Part shown: one piece after another, positions 1-6,559 of the stretch | Layout: each line of letters opens with the position of its first letter | Position numbering within the stretch: position 1 is the stretch's first letter | Source of the DNA: Paenibacillaceae bacterium | GTDB lineage: Bacteria; Bacillota; Bacilli; Paenibacillales; NBRC-103111 | Direction: 5' to 3' | Assembly (NCBI GenBank): GCA_020697475.1 | Contig: JAJFMO010000175.1 | Span: 1-13,105 of the forward strand | Length of the DNA stretch: 13,105 nt | Notes under the pieces: generated by a model | The model's input: the letters and a program-made list of their open reading frames with translations, nothing else | Databases searched by the model: none | What the model was told of the DNA's origin: nothing | Translations under genes and position numbers: made by a program

Positions 1-2181
1 GGGTACGTGACCAACATTTTATTTCTGGCTGACAGAAAGGCCTTGGTCAAGCAGGCCAAGGACGACTTCAAAACCCACCTGCCGGATATGTCTCTGTGCA
101 ATCTGCTAAGCAATAAGGAAGATCGGACGGCTCGCATCGTCTTCTCCACCTACCCGACGATGCTGAATGCAATCGATAGCGCCAAGAGCGAGGACGGCCA
201 GCGGCTGTTTACCCCTGCGCATTTCGATCTGATCATTGTGGATGAGGCGCATCGGAGTATTTTCAAGAAATATCGGGCGATTTTTGAGTATTTCGATGGC
301 CTGATTGTGGGGCTGACGGCGACACCCAAAACGGAAGTGGATCGCAATACGTACGATTTTTTCGAAATGGAGCATGGCGTCCCCACCTACGCGTATCCCT
401 ATGAAACCGCTGTAGAAGTCGATCATGTGCTGGTTCCATACCACAATATCGAGACGACGATGAAGTTTCTGGAGCAAGGGATTGCCTACGACGAACTTTC
501 CCCGGAAGACCAGGCGCGGTACGAAGAGGATTTTACGGACGAAGACGGCGAGATGCCCGACTTTATTCCTTCGCCTGCGGTGAATGAGTTTATTTTCAAC
601 CAATCGACGGTCGATCGGGTGCTGGAAGATGTGATGACCAAGGGGATCAAGGTGGCCGGCGGCGACAGGCTGGGGAAGACGATTGTTTTTGCCCAAAATA
701 AACAGCACGCCCAATATATCGTGGAAAGGTTCAACAAGCTGTACCCCCAATATCGCGGCGGCTTCGCCAAGCGGATCGTTTCGGATGACGATTATGCACA
801 GAGCTTGATTGCCGAATTCAAGGTGGCGGGCAAAGAACCGCACATTGCGGTCTCCGTCGATATGCTGGATACGGGCATCGATGTGCCGGAAATCGTAAAT
901 TTGGTATTTTTCAAGCGGGTGCGTTCCAAGACGAAGTTTTGGCAAATGATCGGCCGCGGGACCCGATTGTGTAAGAACCTGTTCGGCGAAGGGGAGGACA
1001 AGACCCGATTTTTCATTTTCGATTATCTCGGCAATTTCGAGTTTTTTCGCCAGAACAAGGAGGGGCTGCAGGGGAATGAAAGCGAGAGCCTGTCCGAAGC
1101 GATCTTCGCCAAGCGGGTTCGTCTGATTCAGCACTTGCAGCAATCGACCTTTATCGATGAGCCCTACCAGACGATTCGCACCGGCTTGATTGACACGGTC
1201 GTTCACCAGATCAAGGCGTTGAATCCGGAACTGGTCTCGGTGAAGATGCAGTTGCAGCATGTGGAGGAGTATAAGAGGACGGAAGCATTCGTCTGTCTGG
1301 AGGACCGGGACAAGCACAACCTGATCGCCCACCTGGCACCGATCGTCTTTATGGAGGATACGGACGAGTACGCGAAGCGTTTTGACAATTTCATGTATGG
1401 GTTGATGATTGCCTGGATTGAGGGGCTGCCATATTTCAAGCGGGGGAAGAAGCAGTTGCTCGACGTCTCGGTGAACCTGGCCAAGCGCGCCACGATTCCG
1501 CAGATCAAGGAGAAGCTGGAGCTGATCCACACGATCGGTACGGATGAGTTTTGGGAGAATGCCGATGTGTTGAATTTTGAAAAGGTTCGGGTGGAGCTGC
1601 GCGATCTGGTGAAGTTTATCGTGGACGAGGGCGGGAGGAATCCGGTCTATACGAACCTGAAGGATGAGGTGCTTGCCTTCCGCGAGGGAGGAGCGATGGC
1701 CCCGCATTACGATTTTGAGAGCTACAAATTGAAGGTAAATCGCTATATCGAACAGAACCGCGACGCTTTGGCGATTCATAAGCTACGCAATAATATTCCG
1801 TTGACGGCACTGGATTATGAGAGTTTGGAACGGATCTTCACCGGGGAGGTGGGTACGGCTGAGGATTATAAGCGGGAATTACAGGACACGCCGTTCGGGT
1901 TGTTGGTGCGGAGAGTAGCCAAGCTGGAATACGAAGCCGCGACTGCGGCGTTTTCCGAATTTATTAACGACGCGTCGTTGAGCCAAGGGCAAATCGTTTT
2001 TGTGAAAAAGGTGATCGATTACGTCGTCCAGAACGGGTACATCGATAGCGTTGCTGAACTTACCAAGCCTCCTTTTGACAAGCCGCAAAGTTTCATTAAG
2101 TTGTTCGATGGGGCCAAGCAGAGGCGGCTCATGGAGACGGTGAATCGAATCAAGGAGAATGCGGTGAAGGTGTTGAGTTAA
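1..2181 (+). CDS. hsdR: Type I restriction endonuclease subunit R, EcoEI type (5' end missing)
   Basis: This is the motor and cleavage subunit of a type I restriction-modification complex, which translocates DNA using ATP and cuts non-methylated DNA. The frame is open from base 1, so the N-terminal nuclease domain and the Walker A motif lie upstream of the window. The GTG at 7 sits inside the helicase core (ILFLADRKALVKQA) and is not a real start. Counting from that GTG, the visible motifs are DEAH (79-82, motif II), TAT (104-106, motif III), DTGID (288-292, motif V) and QMIGRGTRL (313-321, motif VI). The C-terminal ~110 residues, with FSEFIND, QIVFVKKVIDYVVQNG and a final INRIKENA-like helix, match the EcoEI R C-terminal domain known from this family. 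The visible part is uninterrupted. hsdM and hsdS are not in the window and would be expected upstream. The gene ends in a clear terminator, so it is probably the last gene of its operon. Confidence 0.93.
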   Translation, partial: GYVTNILFLADRKALVKQAKDDFKTHLPDMSLCNLLSNKEDRTARIVFSTYPTMLNAIDSAKSEDGQRLFTPAHFDLIIVDEAHRSIFKKYRAIFEYFDGLIVGLTATPKTEVDRNTYDFFEMEHGVPTYAYPYETAVEVDHVLVPYHNIETTMKFLEQGIAYDELSPEDQARYEEDFTDEDGEMPDFIPSPAVNEFIFNQSTVDRVLEDVMTKGIKVAGGDRLGKTIVFAQNKQHAQYIVERFNKLYPQYRGGFAKRIVSDDDYAQSLIAEFKVAGKEPHIAVSVDMLDTGIDVPEIVNLVFFKRVRSKTKFWQMIGRGTRLCKNLFGEGEDKTRFFIFDYLGNFEFFRQNKEGLQGNESESLSEAIFAKRVRLIQHLQQSTFIDEPYQTIRTGLIDTVVHQIKALNPELVSVKMQLQHVEEYKRTEAFVCLEDRDKHNLIAHLAPIVFMEDTDEYAKRFDNFMYGLMIAWIEGLPYFKRGKKQLLDVSVNLAKRATIPQIKEKLELIHTIGTDEFWENADVLNFEKVRVELRDLVKFIVDEGGRNPVYTNLKDEVLAFREGGAMAPHYDFESYKLKVNRYIEQNRDALAIHKLRNNIPLTALDYESLERIFTGEVGTAEDYKRELQDTPFGLLVRRVAKLEYEAATAAFSEFINDASLSQGQIVFVKKVIDYVVQNGYIDSVAELTKPPFDKPQSFIKLFDGAKQRRLMETVNRIKENAVKVLS

Positions 2182-2210
2182 ATCCATACCCAAGCGGTTA
2201 TGGATTTTTT
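2180..2210 (+). terminator. Rho-independent terminator after hsdR
   Basis: A perfect 9-bp stem AAATCCATA (2180-2188) / TATGGATTT (2199-2207) can be extended by two C-G pairs (2189-2190 with 2196-2197) around a CAAGC loop with one bulged T. It runs into six T residues (2205-2210). The stem begins inside the hsdR stop codon, so transcription should end immediately behind the gene and isolate it from the solute-binding protein gene. Confidence 0.85.
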
Positions 2211-2213
2211 GTA

Positions 2214-2242
2214 TTGAACAGTCAGCAGGCTTTGTGTAATAT
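2214..2242 (+). promoter_or_regulatory. Sigma-A-type promoter for the solute-binding protein gene
   Basis: A -35 box TTGAAC (2214-2219) and a -10 box TAATAT (2237-2242) are separated by exactly 17 bp. The site lies directly after the hsdR terminator and about 45 bp ahead of the next start codon. This supports the gene at 2290 being its own transcription unit. The assignment rests on matches to the consensus only. Confidence 0.65.
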
Positions 2243-2289
2243 TATGATACCGATAACATAACTCGTTCACGAAAGAAGGGGGAAATCCC

Positions 2290-3654
2290 ATGCAAAGGCT
2301 GGCGATTCAGGCCAAGGTACTATGTCTTCTGTTGATTATTACGTTCGTTATAGGTGGCTGTGGGGCCGCAGGCAATCCCAATGGAGACAATGGAGCGAGT
2401 GCCGGCGCCAACAATATGACGGACAGTGACACACAGAGCAAGACGGATGCCGCGTCCAAGAAGGCGGATCCACAACCGGTGAAGTTAAGTATTTTTTTTA
2501 GAAGCAACTTAACCGACAGTCTGATGCAGCAATTTATTATAGAGCCGGTTCAGAAGAAATATCCCTACATTACGTTGGATTTTGTCCGCCAGGGCAAAGG
2601 TTTGACGGCAGGGGATATGGTGACGGCCGGAAATTTCCCGGACCTGATTTATGCCAGCACCCCGTGGTTCGGAGAATTCAAGGACCTGAACCTTCTGTAT
2701 GATATGAGAGAATTGATCAAGCAAAATAAATACGAACTTAGCCAACTGAATCAGCCCGCGCTGGATGGTATCCAAATGTGGGGCGACCAAGGCCAATTGT
2801 ATGCTTTACCGTACTTTCTGAACTTTTCAGCTCTATTTTATAATAAAGATATTTTTGATAAATTCGGAGTTCCGTATCCGAAAGACGGGATGACGTGGGA
2901 TGACGCTGTGGATTTAGCCCACAAGGTGACCCGAATGGATGGCGGGATTGCCTACAAAGGGTTGGATCCGGCTCCGATTAACGATACGGCTTCACAGCTT
3001 TCGATCCCTTATGTAGATCCGAAGACGGACGCAGCGCTGCCCAAACCGGATCTGTTGAAACCGGTCCTAAGCCTGTTCGCGAATGCCTACAGTATCCCCG
3101 GCAACGAGCAAGGAAAGAAGGCCCGAGATATCTTTATTAAAGATAGGTCGCTGGCCATGTATCCCGATTGGGGGATTAATATGTTCGATGCATTGGCGGA
3201 AACCGAGAAAGGCCAACCGATGAATTGGGATATGGTTTCTTTGCCCACCTTCAAGGAGGCCCAAGGGATGTCGCGCGCAGTAGATGCCCACTATATCGGC
3301 ATTTCGAGTGTGAGCAAGAACAAAGACGCCGCTTTTCAAGTGATTTCTTATTTGACTTCCAAAGAGGTGCAAATGGAGCTTAGCAAGAATGGTAAAATGT
3401 CAAGTTTGAACGATCCGCAAATTCGCAGCAGTTTTGGCCAGGACTTGGAAATCTTGAAGGGGAAGAACGTGAAAAGTGCGTTCCTTCTAAAGCCGGCGCC
3501 GCGACCAGAGTTCACCATTTACGATGACCTGATTAATAAGGTGGTGGGCAAGGCTCTCTCTGAAGTGACGGATAATCATAAGGATATCAATAGTGCTTTG
3601 CGGGAGGCGCAAGAGTCGGGAAACAAAGCCATTCAAGATGCAAAAGGGAAATAG
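2290..3654 (+). CDS. Extracellular solute-binding lipoprotein, family 1 (ABC importer type)
   Basis: This 454-residue protein is likely the extracellular substrate receptor of an ABC importer, probably for a carbohydrate or oligosaccharide; the substrate cannot be read from the sequence. The N-terminus has a basic segment, a hydrophobic core and a lipobox ending at Cys24 (IGGC), so the mature protein should be lipid-anchored on the outer face of the membrane. Residues ~25-62 form a Gly/Asn/Ser/Asp-rich linker. The mature domain carries the usual family 1 signature LYALPYFLNFSALFYNKDIF followed by FGVPYPKDGMTWDD, and a C-terminal helix-rich end (ALREAQESGNKAIQDA). A GGGGG ribosome binding site (2278-2282) lies 7 nt before the ATG. 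The gene has its own promoter, and no permease or ATPase gene is adjacent. It is therefore an orphan receptor that must work with a transporter encoded elsewhere, or serve as a sensor. Length is normal for the family. Confidence 0.88.
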   Translation: MQRLAIQAKVLCLLLIITFVIGGCGAAGNPNGDNGASAGANNMTDSDTQSKTDAASKKADPQPVKLSIFFRSNLTDSLMQQFIIEPVQKKYPYITLDFVRQGKGLTAGDMVTAGNFPDLIYASTPWFGEFKDLNLLYDMRELIKQNKYELSQLNQPALDGIQMWGDQGQLYALPYFLNFSALFYNKDIFDKFGVPYPKDGMTWDDAVDLAHKVTRMDGGIAYKGLDPAPINDTASQLSIPYVDPKTDAALPKPDLLKPVLSLFANAYSIPGNEQGKKARDIFIKDRSLAMYPDWGINMFDALAETEKGQPMNWDMVSLPTFKEAQGMSRAVDAHYIGISSVSKNKDAAFQVISYLTSKEVQMELSKNGKMSSLNDPQIRSSFGQDLEILKGKNVKSAFLLKPAPRPEFTIYDDLINKVVGKALSEVTDNHKDINSALREAQESGNKAIQDAKGK

Positions 3655-3736
3655 AATCAAGGACTATGCGGTGAGAATATAGGATGGAAACGACAACCTT
3701 TGACTGCATAAATCATCTTACGGTTGCAAACCCTAA

Positions 3737-4249
3737 TTGGCAATCATTAGAATTGTTGGAAAATGGGGTCAGGTTGTCGTGGCCGTCTTACTTGGCTATA
3801 TAGTTCTGGGTGCTGTGCTGCTGTATATTTTGTTCAAATACCAATCCAAGCATCTCCATGTGCTTGAAATATTCGTTGTCTGGTGTGCCGGCTCCCTTAT
3901 CATTCAGAATTATTTCGCTTTGCAAACAATGAATTTTCACAGCTCACGCATCCCGGACATCATGAGTCTGGAATTGGCGAACCTGTTCCATCGGACCATT
4001 CTGTATCCGGTCGTGATCCTTCTCTTCTTGAACAGGTATTCCGCTGCCTTATCTTATGGAATGAAAATTTGGATTGCGTTGCTTGATACGGCCGTGTTCA
4101 CCGGTTTGGAATGGTTAACCGGCCGATTGGGAGTATTTATACGCGTCACCTGGCCTTTATGGGGATCAGCCTTTTTTTGGCTGTTCTTATTTGGCGTGGC
4201 GGCGGGAATCTTGAGGCTGATGCGAATGAAACTGTTAGCGAAGGTGTGA
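3737..4249 (+). CDS. Small multi-pass membrane protein, CBO0543-like (start uncertain)
   Basis: This is a hydrophobic protein of up to 170 residues with about five predicted membrane segments (roughly 13-33, 43-60, 84-98, 110-123 and 140-160) and a basic C-terminus (RLMRMKLLAKV). No enzyme motif is visible. A conserved-looking GLEWL (123-127) sits before the last membrane segment and is matched by GFEWL in the gene that follows, so the two look like diverged paralogues of the CBO0543-type family of Bacillota membrane proteins. The function of that family is unknown. The first possible start is TTG 3737, directly after an in-frame stop and without a visible ribosome binding site. GTG 3779 (residue 15), with a weak AGG 5 nt upstream, is an alternative that would still keep the first membrane segment. 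The stop lies 7 bp before the next start, so the two are probably co-transcribed. Confidence 0.6.
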   Translation: MAIIRIVGKWGQVVVAVLLGYIVLGAVLLYILFKYQSKHLHVLEIFVVWCAGSLIIQNYFALQTMNFHSSRIPDIMSLELANLFHRTILYPVVILLFLNRYSAALSYGMKIWIALLDTAVFTGLEWLTGRLGVFIRVTWPLWGSAFFWLFLFGVAAGILRLMRMKLLAKV

Positions 4250-4256
4250 GCAACGA

Positions 4257-4754
4257 ATGCATTTCACGTGGGATTCGAATGAGTGGTATGTTGTCCTTCT
4301 ATCCCTGTTTGCACTGATCGCATTTATTAGGGTCAGGAAACATTTTCGCCTCAGTGTCATTCTCATGGTTTGGCTTTACACAGTTACGTATATTTCCACG
4401 TTGGATTATGCGCTGGCAGCCACCCCGTTCAATGTTTATTATTGCGGGGACAACGACACCTATGAGCCGATTGCGATCGTAGCCTATACATTAATGTATA
4501 CTCCGTTTTCCTTTATATTTTTGTACCTTTATGATAAATGGGATATTCACGGGAGCAAGCTGGCGCTCTACCTGGCGGGATGGGCTTGCTTTGCGATAGG
4601 CTTCGAATGGCTGAATCTCCAAATCGGGTTCCTTGTGTACAAACAATGGAAACTGGTTTATTCCATTCCTTCCTATCCCATCTCGTGCCTTTTCTTGATT
4701 CAGGTATACCGTTTTATAATGAGAAACTTGCCGAAAGTAGTGCAATCTCGTTAA
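4257..4754 (+). CDS. CBO0543-like integral membrane protein
   Basis: This 165-residue protein has about five membrane-spanning stretches (roughly 11-25, 33-52, 70-92, 102-117 and 141-155). The block GFEWLNLQIGFLVYKQW (115-131) followed by YSIPSYP resembles the conserved core of the CBO0543 family, an uncharacterised membrane protein family seen in Clostridium, Bacillus and Paenibacillus. The family name is from memory of the pattern and has moderate certainty. The ATG at 4257 is preceded by GTGAG (4246-4250), which overlaps the stop of the previous gene, so translation is probably coupled. The upstream gene shares the overall membrane layout and the EWL motif. No catalytic residues or binding sites could be identified. 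One polar loop with C63-G-D-N-D (63-67) lies between the second and third membrane segments. Confidence 0.72.
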   Translation: MHFTWDSNEWYVVLLSLFALIAFIRVRKHFRLSVILMVWLYTVTYISTLDYALAATPFNVYYCGDNDTYEPIAIVAYTLMYTPFSFIFLYLYDKWDIHGSKLALYLAGWACFAIGFEWLNLQIGFLVYKQWKLVYSIPSYPISCLFLIQVYRFIMRNLPKVVQSR

Positions 4755-4767
4755 AGCAGCCGGAAAT

Positions 4768-4797
4768 TTGATTCTCCTTCCTGATAACTGGTATTCT
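4768..4797 (+). promoter_or_regulatory. Candidate sigma-A promoter for the HesB-like gene
   Basis: TTGATT (4768-4773) and TATTCT (4792-4797) are spaced by 18 bp. This would start transcription near 4804 and give a leader of about 34 nt containing the strong GAGGAGG site. It is a moderate consensus match only. Confidence 0.45.
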
Positions 4798-4837
4798 TAT
4801 ACAAGCCATACCCACAATCGAGGAGGTTGAACATTAC

Positions 4838-5140
4838 ATGAACTGCAAAATAACGCGCAACGCCGCCAAAATTATTCGTCAGGAACTGGATAAGGAAGAA
4901 AATAAGGGGAAGATGCTTCGTGTTCTTGTCACGCACAGCCACGGCGATCACGCTCATTATGGCATGGATCTCGACAAGCCGAAGGAGGGCGACGACGTTG
5001 TCTACACGGATAAGGGAATCGAAGTGATTCTCGCCAAGGATGAGCCGCTGCTGGATGGAGTGAAGATTGACTACCTCTACCTTCCTGAAGAAAGATTCGA
5101 CATTACCAATCCGTCGAAGGGCAATCACGGGGATCATTGA
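4838..5140 (+). CDS. HesB/IscA-like (Fe-S biosynthesis fold) protein lacking the cysteine ligands
   Basis: This is a 100-residue cytosolic protein with the layout of the HesB/IscA family: N-terminal ITRNAAKIIRQEL, a middle segment with RVLVTHSHGDHAHYGM, then GIEVILAKDEPLLDGVKIDYL and C-terminal FDITNPSKGNHGDH. A-type carriers normally use one central Cys and a C-terminal Cys-Gly-Cys to hold iron or an Fe-S cluster. Here the only cysteine is Cys3. The central position lies in a His-rich stretch (H33, H35, H38, H40), and the C-terminal pair is replaced by N-H-G-D-H (96-100). Metal binding through His/Asp is therefore likely, but classical cluster delivery is doubtful. GAGGAGG (4819-4825) lies upstream of the ATG and makes the start firm. 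HesB-like proteins without the cysteines exist in other Bacillota, and their role is not established. The gene appears monocistronic. Confidence 0.82.
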   Translation: MNCKITRNAAKIIRQELDKEENKGKMLRVLVTHSHGDHAHYGMDLDKPKEGDDVVYTDKGIEVILAKDEPLLDGVKIDYLYLPEERFDITNPSKGNHGDH

Positions 5141-5235
5141 TAAGTTGACAATAGGTTGTTCATTGGTTGAAGGCGCTCGGCAGTCTTCGATGGATTTTCC
5201 ATACTTTCCCGATATCGCAAGGCGAATATTCCCAC

Positions 5236-5241
5236 TATAAT
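5236..5241 (+). promoter_or_regulatory. Candidate -10 box (TATAAT) for the GH25 gene
   Basis: A perfect TATAAT lies 41 bp before the start codon of the muramidase gene. The sequence 16-18 bp upstream (around 5212-5219) is a poor -35, so an activator, an alternative sigma factor or weak expression is possible. The rest of the 142-bp gap 5141-5282 shows no convincing terminator. Confidence 0.35.
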
Positions 5242-5282
5242 TAAAAATTGCTAGGGTAAATTGGTAGCTGGGGGATTCGGTT

Positions 5283-6050
5283 TTGGGGAAAGTTGCGAGG
5301 CTGCTTACGGCCATATTTGTATGGACAGCGTTTTCATTATTTTTTGTTTCTGTAGGTTCGGTTCAAGGTGGGAAAAGTATGCAGCCCATGACGGATACGA
5401 GCCTTAGGGGGATCGATGTTTCTCACTGGGACGGAACGATTGATTGGAAGCGGGTGAAGGAATCGGGCATCTCGTTTGCCTATCTGAAAGCGGCGGATGG
5501 CAAGGGCAGCGTGGACCCGAACTTCGCGTCTAACGTCAGCCATGCAAGAGCGGCGGGCATGCCCGTCGGAGCCTATTATTACGCCCGGCCCACAGCGCCT
5601 CTCAACCTGGATCAGGCGAGAGCGCAAGCGCAACATTTCGTCAAAGCGATGAAGCAGAACGGGCTTGAAGATTACGGAGATTTGATGCCGGTGCTGGATC
5701 TGGAGGAACCTGCGGATACGGGCACGCTGGGCAGGAATGATTTGGAGCAATGGGCGAGCGCCTTCATCGATACGGCCACTGCTCTCACGAATCGCCAAAT
5801 TATGCTTTATACGGGGATTTGGTTTATCCAGCAATACGACGATTTCGGCAGCGAGATGTCCGACCTTCCGCTATGGGCCGCCGATTATACCTATTATGGC
5901 GATACCCAGCCGCCGGTCAGCGGAGGATGGAGCCGTTGGACGGTGTGGCAGCATACGGATCGGGGAACTGTCCCGGGAATCGACGGCTTAGTCGATCTTG
6001 ACGCCGGCCCGGCATCGCTGCTAGAGATGAAGGGAGATTTGCCGAAATAA
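5283..6050 (+). CDS. Secreted GH25 muramidase (lysozyme family)
   Basis: This 255-residue glycoside hydrolase family 25 protein is expected to cleave the beta-1,4 bond between N-acetylmuramic acid and N-acetylglucosamine in peptidoglycan. Residues ~1-30 form a signal peptide or membrane anchor (basic MGKVAR, hydrophobic 8-24), so it acts outside the cytoplasmic membrane. The catalytic domain runs from ~42 to 245. GIDVSHWDG carries D45; PVLDLEEP carries D139 and the proton-donor candidate E141; LWAADY (197-202) and VWQHTDRG are typical barrel-strand ends; and IDGLVDLD closes the domain. No cell-wall-binding repeats are present, so this is a minimal single-domain enzyme. The start is TTG 5283, preceded by GGGGG (5270-5274) about 8 nt upstream. 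The last 134 bp overlap the convergent gene on the other strand. Confidence 0.9.
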   Translation: MGKVARLLTAIFVWTAFSLFFVSVGSVQGGKSMQPMTDTSLRGIDVSHWDGTIDWKRVKESGISFAYLKAADGKGSVDPNFASNVSHARAAGMPVGAYYYARPTAPLNLDQARAQAQHFVKAMKQNGLEDYGDLMPVLDLEEPADTGTLGRNDLEQWASAFIDTATALTNRQIMLYTGIWFIQQYDDFGSEMSDLPLWAADYTYYGDTQPPVSGGWSRWTVWQHTDRGTVPGIDGLVDLDAGPASLLEMKGDLPK

Positions 6051-6378
6051 CGAAAGCCACGATCCATTGAATCAGGTAAACCGGGGGAAGGAAGATCATG
6101 AACAACACGTGGGCGCCGTTCTTGCCGAAAGCGTTCAACAGCTTCACTTGCCAGATAATGGCGAAGATGACATTGGCGATCGGTACGAGCAGCATGAGCA
6201 CCCACCAGCCGCTTCTTTGAATCAAGCGAAGCTGCAAGATGGAATTGAGGATGGGAACGTAGGCAAACCAGGCGATCCCGTCCAATCCCGCTTTCTGCGC
6301 CAATTTGAAGAAAGCCGTGCAAATGATAAGATAAACCACGATATAGAGCACAATGTAGAGAACGATCATGAAGTCCAT
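5917..6378 (-). CDS. DUF5684-like integral membrane protein
   Basis: This 153-residue protein has hydrophobic segments around 4-24, 35-50, 57-78 and 90-112. The pattern FFKLAQKAG...WFAYVPILNS...SGWWVLMLLVPIANVIF...LLNAFGKNG...FLPPVYLIQW matches the DUF5684 family of small membrane proteins, sometimes fused to signal peptidase-like proteins. The biochemical function of the family is unknown. The ATG at 6378 has GAGGAGG about 10 nt upstream. From residue ~113 onward the protein is encoded antisense to the 3' end of the muramidase gene. This hydrophilic, Arg/Pro-rich tail (~41 residues) does not look like the rest of the family and may have arisen by loss of an earlier stop. It is transcribed toward the muramidase from a divergent promoter region shared with the operon at 6560. 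Confidence 0.8.
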   Translation of the reverse strand: MDFMIVLYIVLYIVVYLIICTAFFKLAQKAGLDGIAWFAYVPILNSILQLRLIQRSGWWVLMLLVPIANVIFAIIWQVKLLNAFGKNGAHVLFMIFLPPVYLIQWIVAFVISANLPSSLAAMPGRRQDRLSRRFPGQFPDPYAATPSNGSILR

Positions 6379-6443
6379 TCGACATTTTCCTCCTCAAAAT
6401 TGAAATGTTTAGAACTAAAGTCCTAAATCGGAAATACGGGTAA

Positions 6444-6472
6444 AGAATATCACACGATGTATATGCAGGCAA
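6444..6472 (-). promoter_or_regulatory. Promoter of the DUF5684-like gene (minus strand)
   Basis: Read on the minus strand, TTGCCT (6472-6467) and TATTCT (6449-6444) are separated by 17 bp. TGA directly before TATTCT makes an extended -10. The predicted leader is about 60 nt. Confidence 0.55.
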
Positions 6473-6521
6473 TACTTTCCACAGAATTGGATCGATTCTT
6501 TTTTCGCGGAATGATTTGGAT

Positions 6522-6527
6522 TATAAT
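6522..6527 (+). promoter_or_regulatory. -10 box for the reductase/GNAT/kinase operon
   Basis: A perfect TATAAT lies 32 bp before the ATG at 6560. The -35 region (around 6498-6504) is only a run of T residues, so the -35 match is weak. It forms a back-to-back arrangement with the minus-strand promoter at 6444-6472. Confidence 0.5.
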
Positions 6528-6559
6528 GGTAGCAGAAATTGACATAGGAGGGCTTGATT

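Noticed and set aside
106..1779. 557-codon open frame on the minus strand antisense to hsdR
   Set aside because: It lies fully inside a well-supported hsdR gene, shows no recognisable domain, and is rich in Arg/His/Leu/Ile as expected from the reverse complement of biased codons. It is a shadow frame.
2278..2289. Small GGG/CCC hairpin over the ribosome binding site of the solute-binding protein gene
   Set aside because: Only three base pairs around an AAAT loop; too weak to claim as a translational switch.
4931..4954. HxHxDH motif suggesting a metallo-beta-lactamase
   Set aside because: The protein is only 100 residues and the rest of it follows the HesB/IscA layout. The other metal ligands and the four-layer fold of that superfamily are missing.
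5145..5150. Perfect TTGACA after the HesB-like gene
   Set aside because: No acceptable -10 box lies 15-19 bp downstream, so it was not called a promoter.
5189..5202. ATGGA...TCCAT inverted repeat as a terminator for the HesB-like gene
   Set aside because: The stem is five base pairs, AT-containing, and no T run follows.
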